Source: Myotis daubentonii (taxonomy: Eukaryota > Chordata > Mammalia > Chiroptera > Vespertilionidae). Taken from it: DNA of 64,000 nucleotides. Every line of letters begins with the position of its first letter. The stretch's first letter is position 1. The position numbers and the translations under genes were made by a program. The notes beneath the pieces are model-generated. The model ran no database searches. It was given only the letters and a program-made list of their open reading frames with translations, and had not been told where the DNA came from. Shown one piece after another: positions 46,793 to 58,950 of this stretch. Location of the stretch: assembly GCF_963259705.1 (NCBI RefSeq), contig NC_081844.1, positions 50,997,410 through 51,061,409 on the forward strand. Reading direction: 5' to 3'.

Positions 46793-47253
46793 TGTTGCAG
46801 GAGACCAAAGAAAAACCAAGTGACACTTGAAAGAAAAGGAGGGACACTTTACTTACACCAGTGGACTCAGGGAATAACTTTCCAAATCTGAGTAAAGTAA
46901 CATGCAGGGGGCTTCTCCTTTATATCTCCCTGTGGTCTTTGTCCCGCAAATATGGATTATGCTTCTGGTCCTTTTTGCGGGCTTTTCGAGAATGCCCCCA
47001 GGTGTTGGGGGTCTCCAGGCCATATCTGATGGCCTGGCCTGGCACCAGCATTAGTAACCCTCCCTCCGGGGCAGTGCCCTGTTCACAGGTTTATGGCCTC
47101 TGTAACAGGTTCTGCAAAACCAGTTTCTGGGAAAGAGGTAGTGACTTAATTATAGGTGATCAAGAATGTGCACGGGGCTGGCTGGCATGGCTTCCGATTG
47201 CTAGCCCCCCAATATCAGGGTTCCATGGGAATTAGCCCGTTTTAGCCTTCTCA
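46793..47253 (-). mobile_element. Solitary ERV LTR (class I-like), 461 bp
   Basis: On the minus strand the unit begins TGAGAAGG (47253) and ends CTGCAACA (46793), giving TG...CA termini. It is flanked by a 4-bp duplication CCTG (46789-46792, 47254-47257). A minus-strand TATATAAA-like box is at about 46918-46925 and an AGTAAA signal about 70 bases downstream (near 46850), a normal LTR layout. The 124-codon plus-strand frame inside is incidental. No viral genes adjoin. Confidence 0.8.
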
Positions 47254-47357
47254 CCTGTGATGTGAGTATACTGTGTTCTTCCAATCTTGAGTTGTTGAAA
47301 AAATATCTTGAACAATTCCAGTGAGAATACTCAATAAACTTAGAAGTAGCAAAATCA

Positions 47358-47606
47358 GCCCTAGCCGGTTTGGCTCCGTGGATAGAACGTGGGCCTATGG
47401 ATCAAAGGGTCCTGGGTTTGATTTAGTCAAGGGCACATACCTTGGTTGTAGGCCCCTCTCCGGCCTGGGCTCTGCTGGGGGCTCATGTAGGAGGCAACCA
47501 ATCGATGTGGTTCTCTCACATTTCTCCTGTCTTTCCCTCTCTCTTCCACTCCTGCTAAAAATCAAAGGAATAAATCCTCGGGTGAGGATTAACAACAACA
47601 ACAAAA
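47358..47606 (+). mobile_element. Ves SINE, long-tail subfamily
   Basis: GCCCTAGCCGGTTTGGCTCC head and CTCGGGTGAGGATTAACAAC tail, as in the 18605 copy. Perfect duplication TAGCAAAATCA at 47347-47357 and 47607-47617. Confidence 0.95.
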
Positions 47607-47617
47607 TAGCAAAATCA

Positions 47618-48894
47618 TCTTATCACTGAAAGAAAATGGGTAAATTTAAAGACCACCAATACAATATTAAGTTTTGAAGTTAACCATCTCCAAGATAGCA
47701 TATGGGAATAGCAAAAGAAATTTTCACTTTCTAGAATAGCCCTTTCAAGTGTCCAGAGGCATACGCGGGCATAGCACATGTACTCCATGAAATAACCCTA
47801 TTCTCCCCCCTTTCTTTTCTTCAGAGGATGCTCACCCCACTACAAAGTCACTCCCAGCACTTTTGATGCTGCTATGGTGAGATAATGAGTTTTTCTCTTT
47901 GCATATAAGAATTTTACTCACATACTTACAGATTATGCTGTGGCTTTAAGGCATGCAAAGCTGACAGCTACTCTAATTAGGATATACTCTTGAATTCAGG
48001 GAAACTCAGACATTTAAGAGATGATGTGATCCTTTGGTGGGCACATCTAGCTTAAAGGATGATCTTCTCATGATGCAATTTATTAACCTCCTTTCCCCTT
48101 TTTAAATATATCCTTGTTGGGAGTCTTGAGAACATTAGCATTTGCCCAGGGGTTACCACTTTTACAGTTTGGCTTGATAATCAATTCTACCATGAACAAC
48201 ATTAAAATTAAAGTGATTGAAATTCAGCTTCTCATCTACCTTATGCACTGGTACGTTCCCCATGGTATTTAATGTTGTGATTTTTCCACTTCAGTTTCTT
48301 ACACTAAAAGAGAATGAGCTGATGCAGTGTGCAACAATGGAGGTATTTTCTTAGATGCAGGCTAACTACCTCATACTTTTCTTGAACCTACAACGTCCTC
48401 TATTTGGATAATCTATGGAAAACTCTCTCTTGCTATTTGACTTGGTCTCTATCTAAAACACGAAGGGAGCAAAGCTCCGAATCTAATCAGGTGTCACTAT
48501 AAAACCTCTTACTTCCAGAACCCAATAGCAAGTAGGTGATTTCTTCCTATAACCCCTCCCCCCACCCCCATCACTGAGGACGGCCAAAATCAAGGCAAGC
48601 AGAGCTTCAAATCCTCAATCTTCCCTACCTCCCTCTCTTGTCATCAGAAGTTACTTTTTCTGTGTTCCATTTTCTCCAGACCCTCTTTATCTTAAGAATC
48701 TGAGGAATTCATTGTTCTAAGGTAACAAAGACTAAGGATACCCTACCCAAGAAACACTTACATATTAGAATTGAATGCCTTCAATTTGACAGCTAAAAGG
48801 AAAGTTCTAAGGTAGAATTTCAGGAGTTGAAACATTAGGGAAGGGAAATATGTGTGTTGTGGGGGAGGAGAGGAGTAGCTTCCTCAGTGGTCTT
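47618..48894. other. Non-coding stretch, nothing assigned
   Basis: Mixed composition, no gene or young repeat recognised. A C-rich patch lies at 48556-48570. Confidence 0.45.
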
Positions 48895-48908
48895 AAGACC
48901 ACACTCTG

Positions 48909-49132
48909 GCCCTGACCAGTTTGGCTCAGTGGGTAGAGCGTCGGCCTGTGGACTGAAGAGTCCCAGGTTCGATTCCAGTCAAGGGCATGTACCTTGGTTG
49001 CAGGCACATCCCCAGTAGGGGGGTGTGCAGAAGGCGGCTGATGGATGTTTCTCTCTCATGGATGTTTCTAACTCTCTATCCCTCTCCCTTCCTCTCTGTA
49101 AAAAATCAATAAAAAATATATATTTTTAAAAA
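48909..49132 (+). mobile_element. Ves SINE
   Basis: GCCCTGACCAGTTTGGCTCA head, box B GGTTCGATTCCAGTC, CTAACTCTCTATCCCTC tail. Perfect 14-bp duplication AAGACCACACTCTG at 48895-48908 and 49133-49146. Confidence 0.96.
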
Positions 49133-49269
49133 AAGACCACACTCTGCTTGTTCACTAACCTGCTGGCACATAAACTGACCTTATTTATTTAGTTTGTAAG
49201 GTAGCTGGCAGAGCCTACAACATGCTTTTTTAAGAGGAACTTTGAAGATATCAAACAACAGAACTCTAA

Positions 49270-50110
49270 CTGCTTTTTTTTTAGCATATGTGAAATGCAG
49301 CAAGGATGGGAATAGGGAGACCAGGCTACTTTATTAATCCAGGGGGCAGACGTGATGACTTGTGCCAAGATATTAGCGGAAGAGTCAATCTTGTCTCCAA
49401 CACTTCTGACTGAATAATTGAAAGAAGAGACTTGTCACTTATGAAACTAAAAGAAGGAAGTGGGGCTGTGAGGTTTGTGGTTGGAAGATCAGAATTTCAG
49501 TTCTGGATGTGCTATTTTTGAGCTTCTTAGAAATCTATGTGGTGGTGTAGACATTCAAGTGCAGGCTGTTGGATACAGAGGCTGGAAATTGGGAGAGATG
49601 CCTGAGCAGGAGATGTAAATTTAGGAGTCATCAGCATATACTTGGTATTTTAACACATAAGGCAGGATGTGATCACCAAACACTATGGAAGCTTTGATAC
49701 AAAAGTGAAGCCAAAATGCTGAGTCCTAGGAATCCCCACAGTCCAGAGATCTGAAGCTTAACAGAAACCAGGAGAAAAGAGGGTGGAGAAGGCCTCGGGT
49801 TGGGGACAGGTATGGGCTAGAAGGGGTCAATGGAGAAAAAGAGGGGATATTTATAATACTTTCAACAATAAGATAAATTAGAAAAATAATAAAATAAAAG
49901 AAACCAGGAGAGGAGAGTGAGAAAGAGCATCCAGTAAGGTGGGGGAAAAATTAGGAGAGTGATGTCTTGAAAACCAAGAAGGGTTTCAAAGAGGAAGTGA
50001 CCCATTGTGCCAAAGGCTATCTAAATGTTAAAAGGAGAACTGAGAATTGGCTATCAGACTGTGGAACGTGCATTGTTGACTTTGACAAAAGCAGTGTTGT
50101 TCGATTTGAG
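49270..50110 (-). mobile_element. Old L1M 3' UTR, minus strand
   Basis: In plus orientation it reads GGAGTCATCAGCATATACTTGG, GCTGAGTCCTAGGAATCCCC, AGAGTGATGTCTTGAAAACC and CATTGTGCCAAAGGCTAT, the reverse complement of the ancient L1M 3' UTR. A young L1 tail is inserted at 49775. The 75-codon frame at 49967-50194 is not a gene. Confidence 0.65.
49775..49898 (+). mobile_element. Very short 5'-truncated L1 tail
   Basis: GGGCTAGAAGGGGTCAATGG ... TAATACTTTCAACAATAAG, the same 3' end as the L1 at 4805-5242. It is flanked by a perfect 13-bp duplication AGAAACCAGGAGA (49762-49774, 49899-49911). Confidence 0.92.
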
Positions 50111-50199
50111 GGAGTGAATTCAAGAGCATACAGAAATAATTTAGCTTATAAATACAAAATGTTTACAATAAAAGTACATCAATACTACCATTAGACAAG

Positions 50200-51250
50200 T
50201 TGAATATAAAGTTTATTTGACAAAAAAGCAAGAATAGCCATGAAAATACTAAAGATAAAGGCCACTGGGGGTTGGAAATATATTATATACTTTCTGTAAT
50301 TAAAACAGTATGGCATTAGAGCACGAAAAACTGTCAAACCAATGGAATCAATTGAAAACAAGAGAGTTCATGTCATATAAAAATTTAGTATAAGATAAAG
50401 GTTGTATCTTAAATAGCTGAGGAAAATATGGACATTTTAATAAATAGTATTGAGAAAAAGTGGATAGCAAAATAATAGAACATGAATCTGACTCTGTCCC
50501 TCTACACTACAATGAAATCTAAATAGATCAAATATTTCAATGTAAAAAATAAAATTATTCAAGTATTAAAAGAAAACATGACTAAATTCTACCTTAACTT
50601 GGGACTGGGAAAACCTCTTCTAACTATACTCAAAATCAAGATGCAATAAGAAAATGATTGATAAATTGGACTAAGTAAAATATTATATTTAAATAGGTAA
50701 ATTTGAAATTCTCTTGTGTATGGTAAAATATTATATTATCAAGATAAGAATAAAAAATGAAAAACCAAAAAGATATTTTAAACATATATTATTTTTCAAT
50801 GTATATGTCATATTTTTCAACTTATATGATACTTTGTCATTAATGAAGCATTAAAACCCTAATATTTAAATAGTTTTTTAAAAGAGAAAAAAACAACCCA
50901 TAAAATTAGATAGAAAAATGTGCAGGATATATGAACAAACAATTCACAGAAAGAAAAATGCAAATGGTCCTTCAACATATAATATGTTCAGTTGATCTTG
51001 AGCACTGATAATGGAAATAAAATTTTGAAACTACTCTGAGACACCATTTGTCCTCTATCAGTTTGGAAAAAATCTGAAAGTTGGAGAACAGATTTTTGTT
51101 AAACAAAGCTCACATTAACATTGCCGGTAGTGACAAAAACTTGAGGCAACATAAATGTTTTTCAGTCAAGAACTAGTTAAATTATTATCCATTTAGTCAG
51201 TGAAATAATATGTGACTATTCAAAGAATGAAATACAAATAAACAAAATCA
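50200..51250 (+). mobile_element. Diverged L1M ORF2 remnant
   Basis: AAACAGTATGGCATTAGAGC, AGTATTAAAAGAAAACATGAC, CTTGGGACTGGGAAAACCTC, ACAATTCACAGAAAGAAAAATGC and GAAACTACTCTGAGACACCA recall the C-terminal part of L1 ORF2. All frames are broken. Confidence 0.65.
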
Positions 51251-51896
51251 CTGGATTTCAAACTTTTAACAAGTGTCATTTTAACTAGAATTTTCTGCTC
51301 ACTAACCCAGAAAAAAGCATACTTTTTGAAAGGGTATTTTGAATAAAATAGAATAATAATCAATAAAAAGCCAATGTTTGTTTTGTTTATCAGGCTTTAA
51401 AAAAATCACTTATCACTCTAAAATTTTCTAAATAGCTAATGCATTTAATTTTTAGTGAAGTACACAAGACTTTTTTTGTATGGAGCCACACACAAAAAAA
51501 ACTTGACTAAGCACAATACAAGTGCTAATCCACAGAGTTATTGTGATGTGGAAATTTAAATCAGATAAAAAAGAGCCTTGATTTGGCTTGGGACCTGGAT
51601 CTATAATTCACATTCAACAAGATGAAAATCACCATTGCCACGAGTATTATAATCAGTAACCTAGGAATTCAGTAACTAGCTTGGGGGTGAGGAGAAGAGA
51701 GAAGTAATCAAGTCTTCAGCATTTGTCTTATTAATGCCAATCTTACAAACACATTTTCTTTAAAAACAACAAAACACTGAAAAAGAAACTTTCATATTTC
51801 TATTACAAAGCCATACATTTTTGTTTTAGCTTGAAAATTTGTGTTAGAAGTATACAAGGAAATGACTGGCACAAGAAAATTAAGTGCTATCACCCA
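51251..51896. other. AT-rich non-coding stretch
   Basis: Nothing assigned. Confidence 0.45.
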
Positions 51897-52347
51897 TCCT
51901 ATATAATAAAGAGGTAATATATAAATTAACCCTCACAAGACGGCTGCCTAAGACCAGGCCAGCAGGGGAGTTAGTGAGGGACGACCAAATGACTGAACAA
52001 GCAGGCTGCGTGGGGCGACTAGGCCGGCGGGGGTGGGGGGGAGTTAGTGGCAATCAAGCCAGCAGAGGGGGCGACCAGGTTGGCAGGGGGGGCAGTAAGA
52101 GGCGACCAAACTGGCACTCAGAGGCAATGAGGGGCAATCAGGGCGGCAGGGGGTGGGGGGGAGGGGCAGTTAGGGATGACCAGGCAGGCAGGCAGGTGTG
52201 CAATTAGGAGCCAGCGGTCCAGGATTGTGAGAGGGATGTCCGACTGCCGGTTTAGGTCCGATCCCCGGGGGTCCTGGATTGGAGATGGTGCAGGCTGGAC
52301 TGAGGGAACCCTCTCCCCATGCAGAATTTTGTGCACCAGGCCTCTAG
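51897..52347 (+). mobile_element. HeliBat-type Helitron (451 bp)
   Basis: TCCTATATAATAAAGAGG after A at 51896. It ends with a weakened hairpin (GCAGAATTTTGTGC) and CAGGCCTCTAG (52347) before T. Interior repeats of the GGCGACCAGG/GGCAATCAGG type, with G-rich runs, resemble the 5354 copy. Confidence 0.93.
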
Positions 52348-52599
52348 TTTATTCATAAATCCTCTGATTGGTATATATACCAGTACAGTGTGTCCCAAGA
52401 AAAATATATACACTTGGAATAATTATTAATCCCAGTGGGTTAAATCTGAAAATAAACAAACATCAATCAAGATATCAGCTATTAAAGTGTATTTTTGGGG
52501 GGGACACCATGCATATAAATACCATACCAAGGGCTAAACTTTGTGCTAGGGACTAGACATTTGAAGTTAACTGTTATTGGCAAATGAATTATAATTCAA
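52348..52599. other. AT-rich non-coding stretch
   Basis: Nothing assigned; a G8 run lies at 52497-52504. Confidence 0.45.
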
Positions 52600-54400
52600 T
52601 ATGTTAAATTCTATATGAAAGTACTATAAAAGACTAAAAGGAAAAATTGAGACTCAAGGATGACTTCATAAAGCAAATAACATCTGAGCTATGTCTTAAA
52701 GAATGTTTTGTTCCTTAATCTATTCCATACCCAGATGGAAATGAGGTAGAATGCCCATGCAAATGGATTAGCATGAGGAAATGGAGTATGTTATTACATG
52801 GTCTATTCAGGAAATGAAGATAGTTCTGTGGCAGCAGTATTCATTGCAGTGACAGTGGCCACAAACGAGGCTGAAATGTGCCATGAAGCCATACCATGAA
52901 GGATGATTCCTGTACCAAACTAAAAAGATTTGTAAACAATCTGATGGAAGACAAGGGACCACCACAGGTACTTAAGTAGGATGATTAAATTTGGATTTTA
53001 CAAAGAGAACTCTGATGGCAATATTATAATTGGATTGGAGAAGTGAGAGACTCTATTTTCCTAATTATCTAAAGTTGCTATTAGTCAACAGGTCTTGATA
53101 ACTAATTGGGTGTTTAAGGTAATAAAGAGGAAAAGTCAAAGGTGACTCTAAAGTTCAATCTTGCATGACAGGGTATTGGCACAAAGTAGGGATGACAGGA
53201 GAGCAAGTTTTGGAAAAAAGAACAAGATTAGTGTTAGACTAGAGGCCCGGTGCATGAAAATTTGTGCACTGTGGAGGGGCTCCCTCAGCCCGGCCTGCCC
53301 CCTCTCACAGTCTGGGACAGCCCTCAGGGGATGTCCTCTGCGGGAGGCAACTGGGCCGATCATGATAAGGCGCTGCCCCCATTACCCCACCACTGCTTCC
53401 ACTGCTGGCTGCCACGGCTGCTGGCACTGGGCCCTCGCTTCTTAGCACTGGCTCTGCCCTCCGCCCTCCGCCCACTGGTGGGTGGGGGGTGATCTGGGGC
53501 CAGGCCGGCTGTGGGAGGGACTGTGGGAGGTTGAGGCATAGCAGGTCACACCCCGTCCAGCCTCTGCAAAGGCATGGCGCTGGGACCGGGCCTGCACCGT
53601 TGCCTCTGTGGCTGCCTCTGTGGAAGGGACGGCACTGGGACTGGGACCACACAGCTCCCTCTCCTGCTGCCTCTGCAGATGGTGCTGCAGAGCTAGACTG
53701 GCCCGTGCCGTTACCTCTCCCACGCAGCCTCTGCAAAAGGGGCAGCGGCACTGGACTGGCATGCACGGAGGCCTCTCCTGCGCCGCCTCTGCAAAAGGGG
53801 CAGTGGTGGTGGTGCCGCCTCCACTCCTGCTCCTGCAGCGGCACTGCCTCCTCTCCCGCAGCGGTGCCTCTCCTGTGCCGCCAAGTCCTAGGCCCTCACA
53901 GCCACTGTGGCTTTGTCTGGATGGACATCCGGATGGACGTCCAGTCTAATTAGCATATTACTCTTTTATTAGTATAGAGGCCAGGAACTTCCAGAAGATG
54001 CCCAAATGACAGATGAATATACAAGTTTTAAGTTTGAGATAGAAGACTAAAGACAGATATTGGGGTAAACTTGCTGGTGACATAAAAACTATGGAGGAAG
54101 ATAGATAATACTGTCAAGAAAATCTATGGAAAATAAAAATTAAAGAGATCCAACAACAGAAATAGAACCTCGAATCACTGGTGTTTAAAGGACAAAGAGA
54201 AGGAGGGAATTAGTGGGAGAGATGGGAGAACCTGGGTCATAGATATCAAGAAAGAGAGAAATTTTTGAAGTGTGCATTATTGTCAAATGCTTTGGTCATG
54301 ATAAAAATAAAAACTAAAATGTTCCCATTGCAAACATTTGTAAGAAGAGTCAGTGATGGATGGGGGTAAAAATTGACTGCAGTGAGTTGAAAGTAAGTGG
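52600..54400 (-). mobile_element. Old L1M 3' UTR, split by a Helitron
   Basis: GAGACTCAAGGATGACTTCA, GAACTCTGATGGCAATATTATAAT and AAAGGTGACTCTAAAGTTCAA on the left, and GTTTTAAGTTTGAGATAGAAG and TTGTCAAATGCTTTGGTCATG on the right, read as the reverse strand of an ancient L1M 3' UTR. The Helitron at 53239-53978 separates the two parts. Limits are approximate. Confidence 0.55.
53239..53978 (-). mobile_element. HeliBat-type Helitron (740 bp), GC-rich
   Basis: CTAG at 53239-53242 after A, hairpin GTGCATGAAAATTTGTGCAC, 5' end CTCTTTTATTAGTATAGA at 53978 (the following base is G, not T). Interior blocks of CCGCCTCTGCAAAAGGGGCA type repeat about every 70-75 bases. Overlapping frames of 106-179 codons on both strands are products of these repeats. 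Confidence 0.92.
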
Positions 54401-55920
54401 AAGACAAGCAATGAAGATAGTGTGTGTATACATTTTTCTATAAATTGCATAAGGAAATAAGAATGCTTCACCTCTATTTTAAGATTGAGTTCTTCTCAAG
54501 TATTACAACGAACTATTGTCAAACTAAAAGAGAATTGAAATATTCAACTCGTTTACTTTATGTAAATAGGTTTACAAAGTGGGAAAAGGTTGTTATTACC
54601 CTCAATCAAGAGATGAGAAAACTGAGTCTTAGCAGGAACAAGTAATATAGCTGAGCGTGTATGTACGAATGGGGAAAAGTGAGATTATAAACCATTTCTA
54701 CCTGACTACTGAGCCCCGCATCCTCACCACTAAGCCCTCACCACCTCAGATGATGATGCCTATGAGAATTTGGTTTTGTCTAACTCCAGGCAAAAATATC
54801 CACACACCAAAATATAATTGAGTATTTAATCTCTCATTACATACCTTTTCACTGTCGTTATTTAGCTTTTGCAAGTCCTGACAGTATCCAGAGGTAATTT
54901 TTTTTCATTTCAATTCTAACACATTTTGAGGCATTTTATCAGTCTACGGGGAAAACATATTGTTGTTTTAATTTTTATTTGGTTTGTTTTTCTAAAAAAC
55001 TCAAAAAGTTGTTTACTACATAAAAATATTGTCAACATTCACCTGGGGATATTTCCCTTGGCAGACAACCTGTTTGTAGACTATCATTCCATCAGCTCAG
55101 TAGTTGAGATTAATGATATGGGAAGGAGTTGAACATTGTACGTGGCAGAAAGTGTAACTTCACAGAAAAGCTGTGCAAATCAATCTACCCCATCTCACAG
55201 TCATCTTGCAAGTTTACAGAAAAAGAAAAAAACAGGAACGAAAAAGAAAAAAGAAGGAAAAAATATTTTCTACTTTCAATATAGAGGGTTAGTTATGTGT
55301 GATTTTTGTTTACTTTTTTATATTTATCTTTAGCTTTATTTTTTTTACAATGTGCATGTGCTACCAAAACCCTCTGCTATAATATACCTCCCATTGATGG
55401 GAATTTGTACAGAATGCAAATAATAACCTTCTTCCTTTGAGTCCCAGTTCTAAAGGAAAGATGGGCTAGTTTTGCCTTTGGGTGAAGGGCATGTGGAAAG
55501 AGAATGGCAGGTAAGTGCAGGACAGGACAATGGTGGATTCCTGTGTTTCCCAGAATTCTACCAGCCTGAACTTCCCTGATGGGGTCAACAAAAAGGGTAC
55601 CAGATGGCCTGACTATTCTTTAAATTGTCGCAGACATGCTGGCAAGTCCAAATAGGCAAAGAATGCAGAACTATCTCCAGCGAGCACCAAGTTGAATTTC
55701 AATCGTATGTTCTGACCCTAGAACTCCATCAGGCTGACACATAGTCTCACCTTGGTTATTTGACCAACTGCATAGTAGCACAATTCTACATGTTATCAGA
55801 TAGAATATCTTTAGATGCTACTTCTCAAATTATAACTGAGTTTTTGTTCTGTCTACATAAAAGGTGAGTGAAAAAATAACAAATGCCAAATAATATGTGT
55901 TTATAACAGCAACAAAAATT
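54401..55920. other. Non-coding stretch, nothing assigned
   Basis: AT-rich with an A-rich patch at 55215-55265. No gene recognised. Confidence 0.45.
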
Positions 55921-55929
55921 AAAACCTAT

Positions 55930-56500
55930 TCACTGTGGTGGAATCTACTATTATCCCCCAATGTCCATTTTCCCCTTCTTCCATACTGATATAATACTGA
56001 CTCTTTTACTGGCAAATAGTATCCCAAAATAAGGAAAATATTTATCAGGCTCTCTTGCCACTAAGGGGTGGCCATGTGACATCTTATTCTGGCCAATGAC
56101 ATATACGTGGGATATAAGTGGAATTATCCTGTATCAGTTTCCAGAAGCCTTCCTTGTGAGACACCCGGCTGCTCTCCTTGCCTTCTTCTTGTGTACCTTT
56201 TCCTAAATCATTTTCCCTGGAATGTAGACATGTTGGCTACCATCCTTGTAGTTATCATAAATCACGAGGACCAGAACTGACACTTTTAGAGATGACAGGG
56301 CAATGTGAAAGGAACCTGGGGCCCTGGAGACTGTGCAGCAGAACTACCAGACTAGCCCTTAGTGAGCTACTTTCATGTAGAAAAGAGATGAATTCCTTTC
56401 ATATCTACTTTACTCGTACTTTGAGATTCTTCTACTTTCAGTCAAAACTAGTCCTAGATGATATACCTGGGAATAAAATTAATAAGAAATGTAAAAAACC
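55930..56500 (+). mobile_element. Probable old interspersed repeat, family uncertain
   Basis: GGGGTGGCCATGTGACATCTTATTCTGGCCAATGACATATAC, then CCTGGAATGTAGACATGTTGGC and GGAACCTGGGGCCCTGGAGAC recall a common eutherian LTR or LINE-UTR-type repeat. I cannot name the family. The 109-codon frame at 56178 is not convincing. Confidence 0.45.
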
Positions 56501-57200
56501 TGTGTAATGCACACTTTATTTAATGAGGGACATAAATGAATATGTAAATCAGTAAGAATCATGCTAATTTTCTGGTTGGTGAGATTCAATATTATACAGA
56601 CATAAATTCTCCCAAAATTGACCCATAAATTTAATGCAAACACAATTAAAACCTCAATTGGATTTTTATGTGGAGCTTAAGGTGATTCTGAAGTTCATCT
56701 GAAAAATTAAATGTTCAAGAATACTAAAAAAAAAATCTAAGAAAAGGATCATGAGTAGGAACTTTCCCTTTAATATATCAAAGAATACTATAGAAAACAT
56801 TAATTAATGTGTTATGGGATTAGAAAGCATAACATACATTAATGAAATAAAAATACACATATATATGTATATATAAACATATACGGGAATATAAGATGGT
56901 AGCATATATATGTGTGTGTGTAAGTACATACACACACATGCATGAAGCTATATACATGCAATCTGTTTACATTCATATATAGTGTATATTAAAATATATA
57001 GAATATGTATGTAAAGATATATAAACATATGAAAACATCTATATGTTAGTATTTTTTAAAGCATGGATGTTAAATAAGTAACATTGAGGATATTAGATGT
57101 ACTTTGGGGAAACATTAACTTAGATTTTATTTCATATAATTTTCAAAAATAAATTCCTGATGAATTTAAATATCTAAATGTAAAAAACAAATACAAAAAA

Positions 57201-57500
57201 CTAGAGGTCTGGTGCATGAATTTGTGCACGGGTGGGGTTCCTCAGCCTGGCAAGCAATTGGGACTGCTTGGGGCTGTCTCATCCAGTCCCAATCAGAGCC
57301 ATTGAGGCTGACTGACCAGGGGGAGGGACCGTGGAAGGTTGACCAGCTGCAGGAGGTTGGCTGTGGGAGTGCACTGACCACCAGAGGGAAGCTGCTGCAT
57401 TGAGTGTCTGCCCCCTGGTGGTCAGTGCATCATAACGACCGATCGACTGGTTGTTCAGTTGACCAGTCATAACGGTCACTTAGGCTTCTCTATATATAGA
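57201..57500 (-). mobile_element. HeliBat-type Helitron with inverted CTCF-like pair
   Basis: CTAG at 57201-57204 after A, hairpin GTGCATGAATTTGTGCAC, 5' end CTATATATAGA at 57500 before T. CTCF-like CCACCAGAGGGAAG at 57378-57391 and the inverted CTGCCCCCTGGTGG at 57408-57421. Confidence 0.94.
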
Positions 57501-57589
57501 TAATTAGGAGACAATACAAGAAACTATTCTTGAATATAATTCTAGGTTGAAAGAGCTTTTTTCTTTTTTTAAAATTCTCACCCAAGTAT

Positions 57590-57826
57590 TTTCCCCCCTC
57601 CCCCCCCCCCCCCCGTTGATTTTTTTTAGGGAGCAAAGGAGAAGCAGGAGGGAGGAAGAGAGAAACATTAATGTAAGAGAGAGACATCTATTGGTTGCCT
57701 CCCACATGCCCCAGTTGGGTCAGGAATCGAGTCTGCAATCCAGCTTACCCTTGACTGGGAATTGAACCCACAACCCTTCAGTCTGAGGGCCAATGATCTA
57801 ACCACTTAGGACCCAGCCAGGAGGCA
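57590..57826 (-). mobile_element. Ves-type SINE, minus strand
   Basis: Reverse complement of a tRNA-type head (ending ...GACCCAGCCAGG) with box B-like GAATTGAACCCACAACC, diverged from the young Ves consensus. The tail side starts at a C-rich run (57595-57614). A partial duplication AAGAGCTTT flanks it. Confidence 0.85.
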
Positions 57827-58331
57827 AGAGCTTTCCTAAACAATTCTCAGTAGTCAGAAGAGAAAATTAAATTATATACAAATTTAAAGCCTCCTTTCAA
57901 TGAATGGTATAACAAAGTTAAAATACAAGCAACAAATGTGGGGGAAATATTTTCAACATATAAATAGTTTTTGTGACAGAAAGAAGGTAAATTTCTATAA
58001 TATGTGAAGGGCTCTTATAAATCCAATAAAAAAATGGGCAAAAGTTTCCAAATAATTTTCAGAAAAAGAAATGCAACTAATCCGTAAATATAAAAAATAT
58101 ACAAATATATTTAACATTTAGTAATCAAAGGAATTCAAAATAAAAAGATAAGACACCAATTTTAGGAGCATTTACTAGTAATTGCAAAATTTTAGAAGAT
58201 AAATTTTGTTTTGAAATGGGTATAGTATTCAGGAATATATCTTATAAAAAGTATAGCCCATGTATACAACTATGTGTACGGGAATGTCAATTTCAACATT
58301 TTTTATAATCAAATAAAAAAAATGAAATCTA

Positions 58332-58548
58332 GCCCTAACCAGTTTGGCTCAGTGGATGGAGCATCGGCCTGCGGACTGAGGGGTCCCAGATTCGATTCCG
58401 GTCGGGGGCATGTACCTTGGTTGCGGGCACATCCCCAGTAGGAGGTGTGCAGGAGGCAGCTGATCGATGTTTCTCGCTCATCGATGTTTCTGACTCTCTG
58501 TCCTTCTCCCTTCCTCTCTGTAAAAAATCAATAAAGTATATTTTTAAA
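58332..58548 (+). mobile_element. Ves SINE
   Basis: GCCCTAACCAGTTTGGCTCA head, CGATTCCGGTC box B, CTGACTCTCTGTCC tail. Duplication AATGAAATCTA on both sides (58321-58331 and 58551-58561). Confidence 0.96.
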
Positions 58549-58950
58549 AAAATGAAATCTATTCATATTAGAGATTTATAAAGATTTCCAAAAAATGAAA
58601 AAAGCAAATAAAAGCAAGACAAAGAGTTTGAATGAAATAGTCCTCATATACTAGTATGTAAAAAAGAAAACCAAAAATATACAAGTACTGGTATATGCAT
58701 AGAAAAAGGCTTAACAGAATGTACACAAAGTTTAGGAAGAAATGAGTTTAAAGGGACACAAGGACAATTTTGTCTTATTTAAATTGTTCTGACACTTCTT
58801 TCCCATATAATTACATATATAAGTATAAATATTAAAATTGTTTAAGTCTGAACAATGAGAGTTCATTAGGCCATGAGGATAAAAGGAAAATCTACACTTT
58901 TAGAAAGAAAAGGTGGTGCATGTCAAAAAGGAATTTGAAAACCACAAGCT

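Larger units (their letters stand above)
56570..58810 (+). mobile_element. Diverged L1M ORF2 region, cut by three insertions
   Basis: ACATAAATTCTCCCAAAATTGACCCATAAATT and later AAAAAAATGGGCAAAAGTTTCC ... AAAGAAATGCAACTAATCC follow L1 ORF2 order. Frames are destroyed. It is interrupted by a Helitron (57201), a minus-strand Ves (57590) and a plus-strand Ves (58332). An AT/TG-rich simple tract lies at 56850-56940. Confidence 0.6.

Noticed and set aside
53305..53953. Overlapping 106-179-codon frames on both strands as genes
   Set aside because: They lie wholly in the GC-rich repetitive interior of a Helitron (53239-53978).
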